From Aminithiophilus ramosus (GTDB taxonomy: Bacteria > Synergistota > Synergistia > Synergistales > Aminithiophilaceae), in assembly GCF_018069705.1 (NCBI RefSeq), contig NZ_CP072943.1:1477260-1541259 (forward strand): DNA of 64,000 bases, written 5' to 3'. How positions within the stretch are numbered: the stretch's first letter is position 1; the number at the start of each line of letters is the position of its first letter. A program made the translations under genes and the position numbers. The notes beneath the pieces are model-generated. The model was not told where the DNA came from, did not search any database, and worked only from the letters and a program-made list of their open reading frames with translations. Below, piece after piece: positions 50,732 to 59,637 of this stretch.

Positions 50732-51727
50732 CTAGACGTTGCCGATCGTTGCAACCATGATGGCTTTGATGGTGTGCATACGATTTTCCGCCTCATCGAA
50801 AACGACGGAATGCTTGCTGCGGAAGACTTCATCCGTCACTTCCATATCCTTGAGGCCGTATTTCTCGAAAATTTCCCGACCGACGGAGGTGTTGAGGTCG
50901 TGGAAAGCGGGGAGACAGTGAAGGAAGAGGACGTCGGGATTTCCCGTCTTGGCCACCATCTCCATGTTGATCTGATAGGGATGAAGAAGCTTGATTCGCT
51001 CTTCGAAATGAGCCTCTTCCCCCATGGAGACCCAGACATCGGTGTAAAGGGCATCGGCCCCTTTGACGCCGTCGTCGATGCTCTCCGTGAGTTCGATCGT
51101 GGCTCCCGTTTCCTTGGCCAGCTCACGCATCTCGGCCACGAGCGATTCTGCGGGGAAGAGCTCTTTGGGGGCTACGGCCACGAAATGCATGCCCAGCTTG
51201 GCCGATCCGATCATGAGAGAATTGCCCATGTTGTTGCGGGCATCGCCCACATAGACGAGCTTCACCTGCCGCAGCGGTTTTGCCACGTGCTCGGAGAGGG
51301 TAAGCATGTCGGCCAGAATCTGAGTCGGATGGTAAAGGTCGGTGAGGCCGTTCCAAACGGGAACTCCGGAAAAGGCGGCCAGTTCCTCGACGGTTTCCTG
51401 CTTGAAGCCTCGGAACTCGATGCCGTCGTAAAAACGGCCCAATACCCTGGCCGTATCCTCGATGGATTCCTTCTTCCCCATCTGGCTGTTGCTCAGGAAC
51501 GTGACCTGGGCACCCTCATCAAAGGCGGCGACCTCAAAGGCGCAACGGGTCCGCGTCGACGTCTTGTCGAAAATCAGGACGACGTTTTTCCCTTCAAGAA
51601 GATTTCCCCTCACTCCCGCAAGTTTCTTCGCCTTAAGCTCCCGAGAAAGATCGAGCAGATAATGAATTTCCTGAGGGGTAAAATCCTTTAATGTCAAAAA
51701 ATGACGACCCTTGAGTGAAACAGGCAT
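50732..51727 (-). CDS. argF: Ornithine carbamoyltransferase, probably catabolic (ArcB-like)
   Basis: Interconverts ornithine plus carbamoyl phosphate and citrulline. The 331-residue protein has the carbamoyl-phosphate motif STRTRCAF near residue 57, HPTQILAD near residue 134 and [10 protein letters not shown] near residue 270. ATG at 51727 has AAGGAGG nine bases before it; the longer open frame upstream lies in the arcA gap and has no ribosome site. Placement directly after arginine deiminase argues for the breakdown direction, yielding carbamoyl phosphate for ATP. Carbamate kinase is not in the window. Confidence 0.92.
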   Translation of the reverse strand: MPVSLKGRHFLTLKDFTPQEIHYLLDLSRELKAKKLAGVRGNLLEGKNVVLIFDKTSTRTRCAFEVAAFDEGAQVTFLSNSQMGKKESIEDTARVLGRFYDGIEFRGFKQETVEELAAFSGVPVWNGLTDLYHPTQILADMLTLSEHVAKPLRQVKLVYVGDARNNMGNSLMIGSAKLGMHFVAVAPKELFPAESLVAEMRELAKETGATIELTESIDDGVKGADALYTDVWVSMGEEAHFEERIKLLHPYQINMEMVAKTGNPDVLFLHCLPAFHDLNTSVGREIFEKYGLKDMEVTDEVFRSKHSVVFDEAENRMHTIKAIMVATIGNV

Positions 51728-51785
51728 ACTGATAGCCTCCTTAGAGTAGATATAGGAACGACAGAACGTGGAACCGCTGCGAAGG

Positions 51786-53021
51786 TCAATGATCGCGTAG
51801 CAGAGGCATGGACATGCAGCGAGGGCCCCCTCGACCTCGCCCCAGCTCCGCTCCCCGGACCTCAAGAACTTTGATCCCGTTTTCCCTGAGAACCCTGTTG
51901 GAAACGACGTTTCTTCGATAGGTGACCACATTGCCGGGGGCTATCGAGAGCGTGTTCGTGCCGTCGTTCCATTGATCTCGGGCGGCGGCGACAGGATCGC
52001 CGCCACCGGTCTCGATGAACCGAACGGCGTCAAGGTGAAGCGCTTCCCTGAAAGAGGCCCCAATATCATGGCTCTCCGTAAGGGAAAGAAGCTCTCCTTC
52101 GTCATCGTAAACCAGTTTCCAGATACGGATGGCCTCACTGACGCCGGGGAAAATGGTGAACGCATCGCGATCGACCATCGTAAACACCGTGTCCAGATGC
52201 ATGTAGGAACGAGTCTTAGGGATGTCGACGGCAAGAAGAGTATGAACGCCGACGCGCTGTGCCAAGCGGCGACCGAGAATCTGAACGGCTCCGGCTGTCG
52301 TTCGCTGGCTGATGCCGATGGCGACGACGTCATCGGAAAGGACGAGGACATCGCCACCCTCCACGTTATAGGGGATCGCGTCGTTTTTGTTGTCCCCGAA
52401 CAGAATCTTAAGGTCCTTGAAGTAAGGGTGATTCTCGTAGATATAGCGGGCATAAAGGGGTTCTCGACGACGGGCCTGAAAGTTCATGACACTAATGATG
52501 ACGCCGTCTTTAATGAAAACGTGAGGGTCTCTCTGGAAATAGAGGTTGGGAAGAGGGCGGAAAAGGAAGGCCATGGGGTCCAGTACGTCGAGGACGAGGC
52601 TACGGCAGGGTCCGATCAGGGCGACGGCCTCCGCTTTCGTCAGCCCCGAGATGAGGACATCGGCCAGATCCGAGGGGGTGAAGTCCATCAGTTCTCTTTT
52701 AAGGGCCTGCCCCAGAGGGACGTCCAAGGCCTCCATGGCCAAGGTGTCGTCGAGTACCTGAGAGCGGATCGTCTCATCCCGCAAAACCTGGGCGAAGCTG
52801 TTGCGGAAATAGACGACCTCGACACCGTTATCGCGGAGCAGATCGGCAAAAGCGTCGTGCTCTTTCTGAGCCTCCTCGACCCAGAGAATGTCGTCGAACA
52901 GAAGCTCGTCCTTGTTGTCGATCGTCAGTCGCTCCAGCTCCCGTCCCGGCCTGTGGAGCATAACCCGTTTCAGCTTACCCACTTCCGAGGCAACGTAGAA
53001 GGCTCTCTCTCGCTCCTCCAC
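51786..53021 (-). CDS. arcA: Arginine deiminase
   Basis: Hydrolyses arginine to citrulline and ammonia, the first step of the deiminase route to ATP. The product of about 411 residues has the substrate site [12 protein letters not shown], the catalytic His in [24 protein letters not shown] and the nucleophile Cys in GPRCMSMPL at the C-terminus. The frame runs further upstream but includes a promoter; GTG at 53021, behind GGGGGGGAG, gives the family's usual N-terminus ([16 protein letters not shown]). Together with the next gene it forms an arcA-arcB pair. Confidence 0.94.
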   Translation of the reverse strand: MEERERAFYVASEVGKLKRVMLHRPGRELERLTIDNKDELLFDDILWVEEAQKEHDAFADLLRDNGVEVVYFRNSFAQVLRDETIRSQVLDDTLAMEALDVPLGQALKRELMDFTPSDLADVLISGLTKAEAVALIGPCRSLVLDVLDPMAFLFRPLPNLYFQRDPHVFIKDGVIISVMNFQARRREPLYARYIYENHPYFKDLKILFGDNKNDAIPYNVEGGDVLVLSDDVVAIGISQRTTAGAVQILGRRLAQRVGVHTLLAVDIPKTRSYMHLDTVFTMVDRDAFTIFPGVSEAIRIWKLVYDDEGELLSLTESHDIGASFREALHLDAVRFIETGGGDPVAAARDQWNDGTNTLSIAPGNVVTYRRNVVSNRVLRENGIKVLEVRGAELGRGRGGPRCMSMPLLRDH

Positions 53022-53084
53022 TGTCTCCCCCCCATTCTCAATTAAGTGAACCGTCAAGGCTATGCAGTTAAGCTCAATGTCCCC

Positions 53085-53113
53085 GTTATACCACATTCGC
53101 AATGGAAGGCCAA
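53085..53113 (-). promoter_or_regulatory. Promoter for arcA-argF
   Basis: On the minus strand TTGGCC (53113-53108), a 17-base spacer and TATAAC (53090-53085), with TGG directly before the -10. The leader of about 60 bases before arcA shows no clear arginine-repressor box. Confidence 0.65.
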
Positions 53114-53153
53114 GAGGAACGGCGAATATCGATAGAGGCAAAAGAAGGAGCAA

Positions 53154-53212
53154 GGCAGCTCTCGGGCACATCCGCCAAGGGAAGACGGATTTTATGTCCT
53201 TCGAGAGCTGCC
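53154..53212 (-). terminator. Nested hairpin, probable terminator after speE
   Basis: On the minus strand GGCAGCTCTCG (53212-53202) pairs with CGAGAGCTGCC (53164-53154); inside, ATCCG (53190-53186) pairs with CGGAT (53174-53170). A T-rich tract (TTGCTCCTTCTTTTG) follows. It lies 50 bases after the speE stop and before the arcA promoter. Confidence 0.6.
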
Positions 53213-53262
53213 GGGAGATCAAAAAGCGAAACTTTCAGAAAGAGGAAGGAGGGCGTTTCAGT

Positions 53263-54126
53263 TCATTGGGAGAGGTTCGCACGAAGGAGCTCCTTGATGA
53301 AAGGAGGCAGAACGAAAGAGGCCCGATGGATGTCAGAAGAGTAGTATTGCGTCCTGGCGGAGGGCGATCGCCGGATCGTCCGTGGGTCGGGTCCCAAGGA
53401 GCCGATGGAGTACGTCCAGCTTCCTGTAGGGTAAGTCGGCATGGCTCCCCAGCATAGGAACATGCGCGGAAAGACGGTTCCCATCTGGAGGAAGGCATGG
53501 GAGAGAAGGTCGCGGTTGACGAAAGGCGACTCCGTTTGAGCGACGACCATGCCTCCTTCTCGCAGAGCGGCGGCAACGTCGCGATAGAAGGGAGCTTCGA
53601 AAAGACCGACGGCAAAATCGACGGGATCGGTGCTGTCGACGATAATCGCATCAAAGGTGGCGGGATGGTCTTTGATGAACTTCAGGGCATCCATGGGGAG
53701 CACTTTTACGCGCTCATCCCTGAGTCCTTCACTGACGGCGGGGAAGAAATCCAGAGAGGCTTTAATCACCTCTTCGTCGATATCGACAAGGTAGATCTCT
53801 TCAACGCAATCATGCTTCACGATCTCTCGAACGCATCCTCCATCTCCCCCACCGACGACGAGAACCTTTCGCGGATCAGGATGGGATGACAAGAGGGGGT
53901 GAACCATCATCTCGTGATAAGTAAATTCATTTTGGTCTGTGAACATCAAAGCTCCGTCGAGAATAAGAGCACGGCCATATTCTTCCGTTTCGACGACAAG
54001 TAACTGCTGATAGTCTGTCTTTATGTTTTTTAATATAGAAGTAATTCTAAGCCCCAAGCGCATGGCGTTGGTCTGGTATTCAGTGAACCACAGATCGTTT
54101 TTGCGAATAGCTATAGGTTCAATCAC
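53263..54126 (-). CDS. speE: Spermidine synthase (polyamine aminopropyltransferase)
   Basis: Transfers aminopropyl from decarboxylated SAM to putrescine. The product of about 287 residues begins LWFTEYQTNAM and has the ALILDGALMFTDQNEFTYHEMMVH active-site strand, the SAM loop VVGGGDGGCVREI near residue 85 and the DSTDPV motif. GTG at 54126 follows GGTGG and is preferred over an upstream ATG at 54156. The first 190 bases are richer in A/T than the rest. Its position between ispG and the arginine genes may link ornithine or putrescine metabolism, but no decarboxylase is present. Confidence 0.9.
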   Translation of the reverse strand: MIEPIAIRKNDLWFTEYQTNAMRLGLRITSILKNIKTDYQQLLVVETEEYGRALILDGALMFTDQNEFTYHEMMVHPLLSSHPDPRKVLVVGGGDGGCVREIVKHDCVEEIYLVDIDEEVIKASLDFFPAVSEGLRDERVKVLPMDALKFIKDHPATFDAIIVDSTDPVDFAVGLFEAPFYRDVAAALREGGMVVAQTESPFVNRDLLSHAFLQMGTVFPRMFLCWGAMPTYPTGSWTYSIGSLGPDPRTIRRSPSARTQYYSSDIHRASFVLPPFIKELLRANLSQ

Positions 54127-54176
54127 ATAAAACACCACCCTTGCATGGAATCGCATTTATTGCGTGAGGCAACGCC

Positions 54177-55220
54177 TCAGACCTTCTGCCGTGCAAGATC
54201 CAACAGAACTTCCTCGAAGGACTCCAGCGGAATTTCGCCAAGAGGTATGCCACGGCGGAAAAGGAGTAGTCCTCGAGGCGAGCCGGCGACACCGACATCG
54301 GCATGGCTGGCCTCTCGAGGCCCGTTGACCTCACAGCCCATGACGGCGACGGTCCATCCGTCAGGCAGCGAGGGCAGAAGCGGTTCCATCCGTCGGACAA
54401 GGCTTTCAACGTCGACGCGACGTCTTCCGCAGGTCGGACAGGAGATAAGATCGGCTCCGCGACAGCGGAGTCCCAGAGATCGGAGAAGGGCGTAACCGGC
54501 CTCGACTTCCTGACACGTCGGTCCGGTAAGGCTGACGCGCAGGGTGTCACCCACGCCTTGAGAGAGGATGAGCCCCAGCCCGACGGAACTTTTGACCAGA
54601 CCGCGAAGGCCTGGTCCAGCCTCGGTGATCCCGATATGAAAGGGAAAATCATGGCGTGAAGCCAGATCCAGATTGGCTCGCAAGGTCTCATGAACCGACG
54701 AAGATTTGGCGGAGAGGATCAACGCCTCAAACCCCTCGTCGAGAAGTTGCTCCAGCTGTTCCTCGACGGCCGCCACGAGAGCCAAGGCCCTGTCTCCGGA
54801 GGCCCTGCGAAGCTGGTCGTTGTTGACAGAACCGCTGTTGGCGCCGATGCGGATCACCACGTCGGAATCACGTGCAGCCGAAACGACTTCGCGGAGGCCG
54901 TTACGGCCGCCCAAATTGCCGGGATTGATCCTGATGGCCCGACATCCGGCCTCGATGGCCAGGAGAGCCAGACGGTAATCGAAGTGGATATCGGCCATGA
55001 GGGGAATGGGGCTTGACGCGTTGAGTTTCTTCAGTCTGCCGAAATCCTCTCTTTGAGGAAAGGCGACCCTGGCCAATTCACATCCGACATTGACAAGGGC
55101 CATCAACTCTTCGTAAGCTTCGTCGCCGTCGCTCAGAGGGGAGACCAGCATACTTTCGACACGAACGGGCGCACCGCCACCGACGCGAAGGCCTCCTATC
55201 GAAACCGATCTTCGAGACAT
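54177..55220 (-). CDS. ispG: IspG, (E)-4-hydroxy-3-methylbut-2-enyl-diphosphate synthase
   Basis: [4Fe-4S] enzyme of the MEP pathway. The product of about 347 residues has a TIM-barrel part with VRVESMLVSPLSD, PLMADIHFDYRLAL and RINPGNLG, and a C-terminal cluster domain with SCPTCGR, then MGCEVNGPREASHAD (three Cys and a Glu as ligands). An open frame extends far upstream into rseP, but ATG at 55220 has GGAGG eight bases before it. It is downstream of rseP, as in many Firmicutes. Confidence 0.94.
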   Translation of the reverse strand: MSRRSVSIGGLRVGGGAPVRVESMLVSPLSDGDEAYEELMALVNVGCELARVAFPQREDFGRLKKLNASSPIPLMADIHFDYRLALLAIEAGCRAIRINPGNLGGRNGLREVVSAARDSDVVIRIGANSGSVNNDQLRRASGDRALALVAAVEEQLEQLLDEGFEALILSAKSSSVHETLRANLDLASRHDFPFHIGITEAGPGLRGLVKSSVGLGLILSQGVGDTLRVSLTGPTCQEVEAGYALLRSLGLRCRGADLISCPTCGRRRVDVESLVRRMEPLLPSLPDGWTVAVMGCEVNGPREASHADVGVAGSPRGLLLFRRGIPLGEIPLESFEEVLLDLARQKV

Positions 55221-55237
55221 GCTCATCGCCTCCTGTC

Positions 55238-56278
55238 TTAAGGGGTTTTCGCCAGCTTCCACAGATCGCTCCATGTGACGAGAAGAATCAGGCCGATAAG
55301 AACGACGAAACCGGCAAGATGAATGGCATTCTCCCACTTGCTTGACATCTTGCGTCCCAGAATCATCTCGCCGAGGACAAAGACGATGCGGCCTCCGTCG
55401 AGAGCGGGAAAGGGAATGAGATTGAGAATGCCCAGATGGAGGTTGATTACGGCCAGGAAAGACAGGAAAGACCAGAATCCCTGCCGAACAGCCTCTCCTG
55501 CCATGCCGGCGATGCCCACCGGTCCCGTCATCGTGACATCGGTATGGCCGAAAATCCACGAGACGATCCCCCGAATAATATCGACGCCTAGATGCCACAC
55601 GTAGCTGAAGGCCCGCAATAGAGCCTTGTGAAAAGGATACAGAATGACGGGAGGGCGAATCCCGAGAAGAGGAACGCCATGAGCCGCATCGACGGGAATC
55701 GAAGCGTGGATCGAAAACTGGCTTTCGCCGCGGCGAACATCGAGATCGATAGGGCCCTTCGCCGCTTCTTTCTGCAGAAGAGCAGACAAGGTGTTCCAGT
55801 TTTTCAAGGTTTCTCCGTTGATGGCAAGGATCTCGTCGCCCGCCTCAAGGCCGAGAGACTGGGCGGGGAAGCCCTCCATGAGAGATCCGATTTTCGTCGA
55901 ATCAAGGTCGGCCACTCCCTTGCCCCAAAGCAGAAGGGCCGTGAGAAAAAAGGCCAGAAAAAGGTTGACTGACGCTCCCGAGGCGAGAACGATGAAACGC
56001 TGAAAGGGCGTCTTTAGAGGAAAGGTCCGTCGCTCGTCGACGATCTCTTCTCCCTCTCGCTCCTCCTCCATCCCAGCCAGACGGACAAAACCCCCGACGG
56101 GAAACAGGCGAAAGGACCAGAGCGTCTCCCCTTTTTTGCGTGAAAAAAGGGAGGGTCCCATGCCGAAAGCGAACTCGTGAACCTGGATATCACACCAGCG
56201 AGCGGCAAAATAATGACCACCTTCGTGAGCGATAACGCAGATGGCAATGACAAGCAGAAAAGAGAGAAGGCTAATCAG
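55238..56278 (-). CDS. rseP: RseP/RasP site-2 metalloprotease, CTG start
   Basis: Intramembrane zinc protease that cleaves signal peptides and anti-sigma factors. The 346-residue reading runs from CTG at 56278: a hydrophobic helix, then the zinc site HEGGH near residue 19 and FAFGMGPS. A PDZ domain follows at about 125-200, and the second catalytic motif NLIPFPALDGGR near residue 285. The first ATG in frame (56161) lies after HEGGH and would give an inactive protein. CTG has AAAGGAGG eight bases upstream and overlaps the dxr stop (CTGA); an in-frame TGA just upstream excludes earlier starts. Confidence 0.9.
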   Translation of the reverse strand: MISLLSFLLVIAICVIAHEGGHYFAARWCDIQVHEFAFGMGPSLFSRKKGETLWSFRLFPVGGFVRLAGMEEEREGEEIVDERRTFPLKTPFQRFIVLASGASVNLFLAFFLTALLLWGKGVADLDSTKIGSLMEGFPAQSLGLEAGDEILAINGETLKNWNTLSALLQKEAAKGPIDLDVRRGESQFSIHASIPVDAAHGVPLLGIRPPVILYPFHKALLRAFSYVWHLGVDIIRGIVSWIFGHTDVTMTGPVGIAGMAGEAVRQGFWSFLSFLAVINLHLGILNLIPFPALDGGRIVFVLGEMILGRKMSSKWENAIHLAGFVVLIGLILLVTWSDLWKLAKTP

Positions 56279-57480
56279 AGGAGATACCTCCTTTCAGCGC
56301 GAGAACCGCAGACGAAGGATCGAGCGTACTGGCGCGAACGGTCCAGAAGATCGAGGGCATCCTCAAGGGTGGAAGGCGTCTCGCCGCCTAAAGACGAGAG
56401 CGTCGCCTCGACGACATCGCCGATGGCCGTGAAAGTGATCAGGCCATTTAAAAAGGCGGCAACAGCCACTTCGTCGGCGCCGACCAGGACGATGGGAGCT
56501 CCACCCCCGCCAAGGGCGGCCTCTCGCGCCAGACGGAAACAGGGGAAACGGGAACCGTCAAGTTTTTCAAAAGAGAGATTCCACAGCCAGGGATCGGGAA
56601 GCGCCAGGGACTCTTCGAGGAGAAGCCTCTCGGGAAAAGCGAGGGCGGCAGCTGCAGAAAGGCGCATGTCCGGCTGAGAGACAAGGGCCTTGACGGCACC
56701 GTCGACGAAGGCGACAAAGCCATGAACAAGAGATTTCCGCTGGATGACGGCATCGACTTGAGCGAGGGGAAGAGAAAAGAGCCTCATGGCTTCGATGATT
56801 TCGATGCCCTTGTTCATCAACGTCGCGCTGTCGACGGTCACCTTGGCTCCCATGGACCAGACGGGATGGCTGAGGGCATCAGCTGGTGTAACTCGCTTCA
56901 TCTCCTCAGGGGTAAAATCGAGGAAGGGTCCTCCGGAAGCTGTCAGCCATACCTTGGTGATCGATGAAAGGCTTTCTCCTCGGAGGCACTGCCAAAGGGC
57001 ACTGTGCTCGCTGTCGAGAGGGCGGAGTTGATGGGGATGTCGGATGTGCGGCATGACCCACTGTCCCGCCACGACGAGGCTTTCCTTGTTGGCCAGAGAA
57101 ACGTCCAGGGAGGCATCGAGAGCATCCAGAAGTGCCGGAATGGCCTCCGTTCCCGATGTGGCGAAAACGACATGGTCGAGAGGCACTTGTCCTAAGGCTT
57201 CACGAAGGGAGTCCGGCCCTGTCAAAAGATGAACGTCGGCTGGGAGATCAGGACAAATTCTCCCGGCAGCCTTCTCGTCGTAAAGGGCAACCAAAGCGGG
57301 CCTGAACTCGTAAACAAGAGGCAGAAGAGCTGAATCGTTGGAATGGGCGGCGAGAACTTCGACCTGGAAGCGCTCGGGAAAGCGACGGCAGACATCGAGA
57401 ACCGATGATCCTACGCTACCTGTCGCCCCCATAAGAGCTAAGCGAATGACATCTTGTCTGGAATCCTTCATCAGAGCCAT
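56275..57480 (-). CDS. dxr: Dxr (IspC), 1-deoxy-D-xylulose-5-phosphate reductoisomerase
   Basis: Second enzyme of the MEP pathway, NADPH-dependent. The product of about 401 residues has the nucleotide loop GATGSVGSS near residue 18, ATSGTEA, LANKESLVVAG, the metal-site LDSEHSALWQCL and the GGPF, MGAKVTVDSATLMNKGIE-type segments. ATG at 57480 overlaps the end of cdsA by ten bases; a second ATG three codons on is possible. Its stop is joined to the rseP start. GC-rich, whereas cdsA upstream is AT-rich. Confidence 0.95.
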   Translation of the reverse strand: MALMKDSRQDVIRLALMGATGSVGSSVLDVCRRFPERFQVEVLAAHSNDSALLPLVYEFRPALVALYDEKAAGRICPDLPADVHLLTGPDSLREALGQVPLDHVVFATSGTEAIPALLDALDASLDVSLANKESLVVAGQWVMPHIRHPHQLRPLDSEHSALWQCLRGESLSSITKVWLTASGGPFLDFTPEEMKRVTPADALSHPVWSMGAKVTVDSATLMNKGIEIIEAMRLFSLPLAQVDAVIQRKSLVHGFVAFVDGAVKALVSQPDMRLSAAAALAFPERLLLEESLALPDPWLWNLSFEKLDGSRFPCFRLAREAALGGGGAPIVLVGADEVAVAAFLNGLITFTAIGDVVEATLSSLGGETPSTLEDALDLLDRSRQYARSFVCGSRAERRYLL

Positions 57481-58295
57481 ATCACCTCGAAAATCATAAA
57501 AGCAAGACTGGCATTCAAGAGGATGCTATCAAAACGGTCGAGCATGCCTCCATGTCCAGGGATCAAAGACCCTGTGTCTTTTATATGCGCCTCGCGCTTT
57601 AGTATGGATTCAGCCAAATCTCCAAGTTGTCCTGCTGTCCCGCAAAGTAAACCCAATAACAGCAGAGGCAGAGGGGGAAATTCCCATAAAAAAGCTAATA
57701 TTCCAGAACACAATAGACTAGCAACAAGTCCTCCCAAAAAACCCTCCCAAGATTTATTTGGGCTGACAGACTGGCAAAAAGGCGTTTTACCCCATCTGGT
57801 TCCGATGAAATAGGCAAAAACGTCACAACTCCACGTACAAGCAAAAAGAGTAACCAATAAAAAAAGTCCCCACGGCTGATTTCTTAAAAGGATCATAAAA
57901 GTCCAAGGCAATACAATATAGACAATTCCAGACAACGTCGATCCCAAGTTGAAAATGGCATGACTATGTCCTGTTAATTGTCTACGAACTATTTCAATAA
58001 AAAGGGTAATAAAAGAAGATATGGCCAACATAGCCAACATCGCGCTAAGAGGGAAACCGCGATAAGCCATAATAGGAAAAAGCAACCCTATAGCTAACCC
58101 TATTCCTTTGGATACATGAGCTTTTGTGGCTAAAATAACATAGAATTCCCACAAGGACACCATCAGGGCAACCATGACTACTAAAAGCCACAATAAACCA
58201 CCAAAAAACATTCCAGATAAAACCAGTGAGGCAAGAACAATGCCACTAATAGATCGTTTTATTGAGTTAACATTAATTAAATTATGTTCGGCCAT
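57471..58295 (-). CDS. cdsA: CdsA, phosphatidate cytidylyltransferase
   Basis: Makes CDP-diacylglycerol for phospholipid synthesis. The 274-residue protein is almost entirely hydrophobic, with seven or eight membrane helices, and ends with the family signature SPNKSWEGFLGGL, then GDLAESILKREAHIKDTGSLIPGHGGMLDRFDS. It overlaps uppS by 14 bases. AT-rich over most of its length, turning GC-richer near its 3' end. The order uppS-cdsA-dxr-rseP is standard in Firmicutes and relatives. Confidence 0.94.
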   Translation of the reverse strand: MAEHNLINVNSIKRSISGIVLASLVLSGMFFGGLLWLLVVMVALMVSLWEFYVILATKAHVSKGIGLAIGLLFPIMAYRGFPLSAMLAMLAISSFITLFIEIVRRQLTGHSHAIFNLGSTLSGIVYIVLPWTFMILLRNQPWGLFLLVTLFACTWSCDVFAYFIGTRWGKTPFCQSVSPNKSWEGFLGGLVASLLCSGILAFLWEFPPLPLLLLGLLCGTAGQLGDLAESILKREAHIKDTGSLIPGHGGMLDRFDSILLNASLAFMIFEVIWL

Positions 58296-58980
58296 ATCGC
58301 CTGTCCCTCTCGTTATAGCTAACTAAGGCCTTATCTAATTCTTTTTCGTCAAAATCAGGCCACAGTTTATCTGTAAAATAAAATTCGCTGTAACTGGACT
58401 GCCAAATGAGAAAATTGCTCAACCTAAGTTCCCCGCTCGTTCGTATTATAAGATCTGGGTCTGGGACATCAGGTAAATAAAGAAAAGATCTGAAAATATT
58501 TTCGTTCAGAGGGAGAGCAATATCTGATGCGATATATTTTGAAACAGCATCAAGAATTTCTTGTCGACCTCCATAATTTAGACAAACAATCATGTCTATT
58601 TTGGTTCCCATGCGGGTAGATTCTTCTCCATTGCGTAAAATATCGAGAATTGAAGGAGATAGATCTTCAAGGCGACCAGAAAATCTCAATCTGACGCTTT
58701 CTTTTTTTAACTCATTTATTTTAATTTTAATAAAATATTTAAATAAACTCATGAGTCCCAAGACTTCAGTCTTAGGCCTTTTCCAATTCTCTGTCGAAAA
58801 TGCGTATAAAGATATATACCTAATGCCCCTGTTACTCGCAGCTCTAACTATTTTTTCAACAGCCTGAACGCCATATTTATGACCAACAATACGAGGAAGA
58901 CCTCGTTTTTGAGCCCATCGACCGTTACCGTCCATAATGATAGCTAAATGCACAGGCACACGAACGATGTCTTCACTCAT
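58282..58980 (-). CDS. uppS: UppS, undecaprenyl diphosphate synthase
   Basis: Cis-prenyltransferase that makes the C55 lipid carrier precursor. The 232-residue protein has the catalytic IIMDGNGRWAQKRG near residue 15, YISLYAFSTENWKRP, and the C-terminal PDLIIRTSGELRLSNFLIWQ with SEFYFTDKLWPDF. ATG at 58980 overlaps the previous gene's end by eight bases; the nearest GGAGG is 14 bases upstream. AT-rich. Confidence 0.96.
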   Translation of the reverse strand: MSEDIVRVPVHLAIIMDGNGRWAQKRGLPRIVGHKYGVQAVEKIVRAASNRGIRYISLYAFSTENWKRPKTEVLGLMSLFKYFIKIKINELKKESVRLRFSGRLEDLSPSILDILRNGEESTRMGTKIDMIVCLNYGGRQEILDAVSKYIASDIALPLNENIFRSFLYLPDVPDPDLIIRTSGELRLSNFLIWQSSYSEFYFTDKLWPDFDEKELDKALVSYNERDRRYGRT

Positions 58981-59629
58981 TGGATATTGGTGATCCTCCT
59001 TTGCTTATTTCATCCCATTTGCGTTTTACATCTTGAATATCATTCCAAGTCAAATCCTTAGGGCTATTTTTTGCTCTAGATTGATTTCTCAATAGGTAGC
59101 TGGGATGGAATTGTGGCATCAATTCAACTCCGCGCCACTTAAACCATTTCCCTCGTAAGGCAGTTATTCCTTCAGAAGTTTTAAGCAACCATCTCGTTGG
59201 AGTATTGCCTAAAGTTATAATTATTTTTGGAGAAATTAAAGCTATTTGCGATTCAAGAAATGAATTACAGGCAACTATTTCGTCAACAGTTGGCACTCTG
59301 TTGTTGGGAGGTCTGCATTTTACTACATTAGTAATAAAAACATCTTTGCGATAGATTTTAGCTGCTTCTAGTATTTTAGTTAAAAGTTGACCAGCCTTGC
59401 CGACAAAAGCTTCTCCTTGAAGGTCCTCATCTGCGCCTGGTCCTTCTCCAATAATCATAAGCCCTGAATTAATTGACCCTTGACCAAAGACCGTTTTATT
59501 CCGTCCTTGGCAGAGGGGGCACGCCGTACACGCAGCTATTTTTTTGTTGATGATTGTTAATTCATTTTTTATATAAATTTCTTTTTTTTGACTATCATAG
59601 ATATTGAAAGCTTGTTCCAAGGCCGCCAC
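58973..59629 (-). CDS. Uracil-DNA glycosylase, family 4-type with Fe-S cluster
   Basis: Removes uracil from DNA. The 218-residue protein has the motif-A GEGPGADEDLQGEAFVGKAG near residue 60, four Cys for a [4Fe-4S] cluster (CTACPLC, VVKCRPPNNR, IVACNSF; the first pair near residues 35-41) and the HPSYLLR motif near residue 175. GTG at 59629 has only a weak ribosome site, so the start may be the TTG three codons on. AT-rich and next to uppS. Confidence 0.9.
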   Translation of the reverse strand: MAALEQAFNIYDSQKKEIYIKNELTIINKKIAACTACPLCQGRNKTVFGQGSINSGLMIIGEGPGADEDLQGEAFVGKAGQLLTKILEAAKIYRKDVFITNVVKCRPPNNRVPTVDEIVACNSFLESQIALISPKIIITLGNTPTRWLLKTSEGITALRGKWFKWRGVELMPQFHPSYLLRNQSRAKNSPKDLTWNDIQDVKRKWDEISKGGSPISNE

Positions 59630-59637
59630 CGTCCCAA

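Noticed and set aside
51972-53045. Long + strand open frame (357 codons)
   Set aside because: Antisense to arcA and extends over the arcA start region; no recognisable domain.
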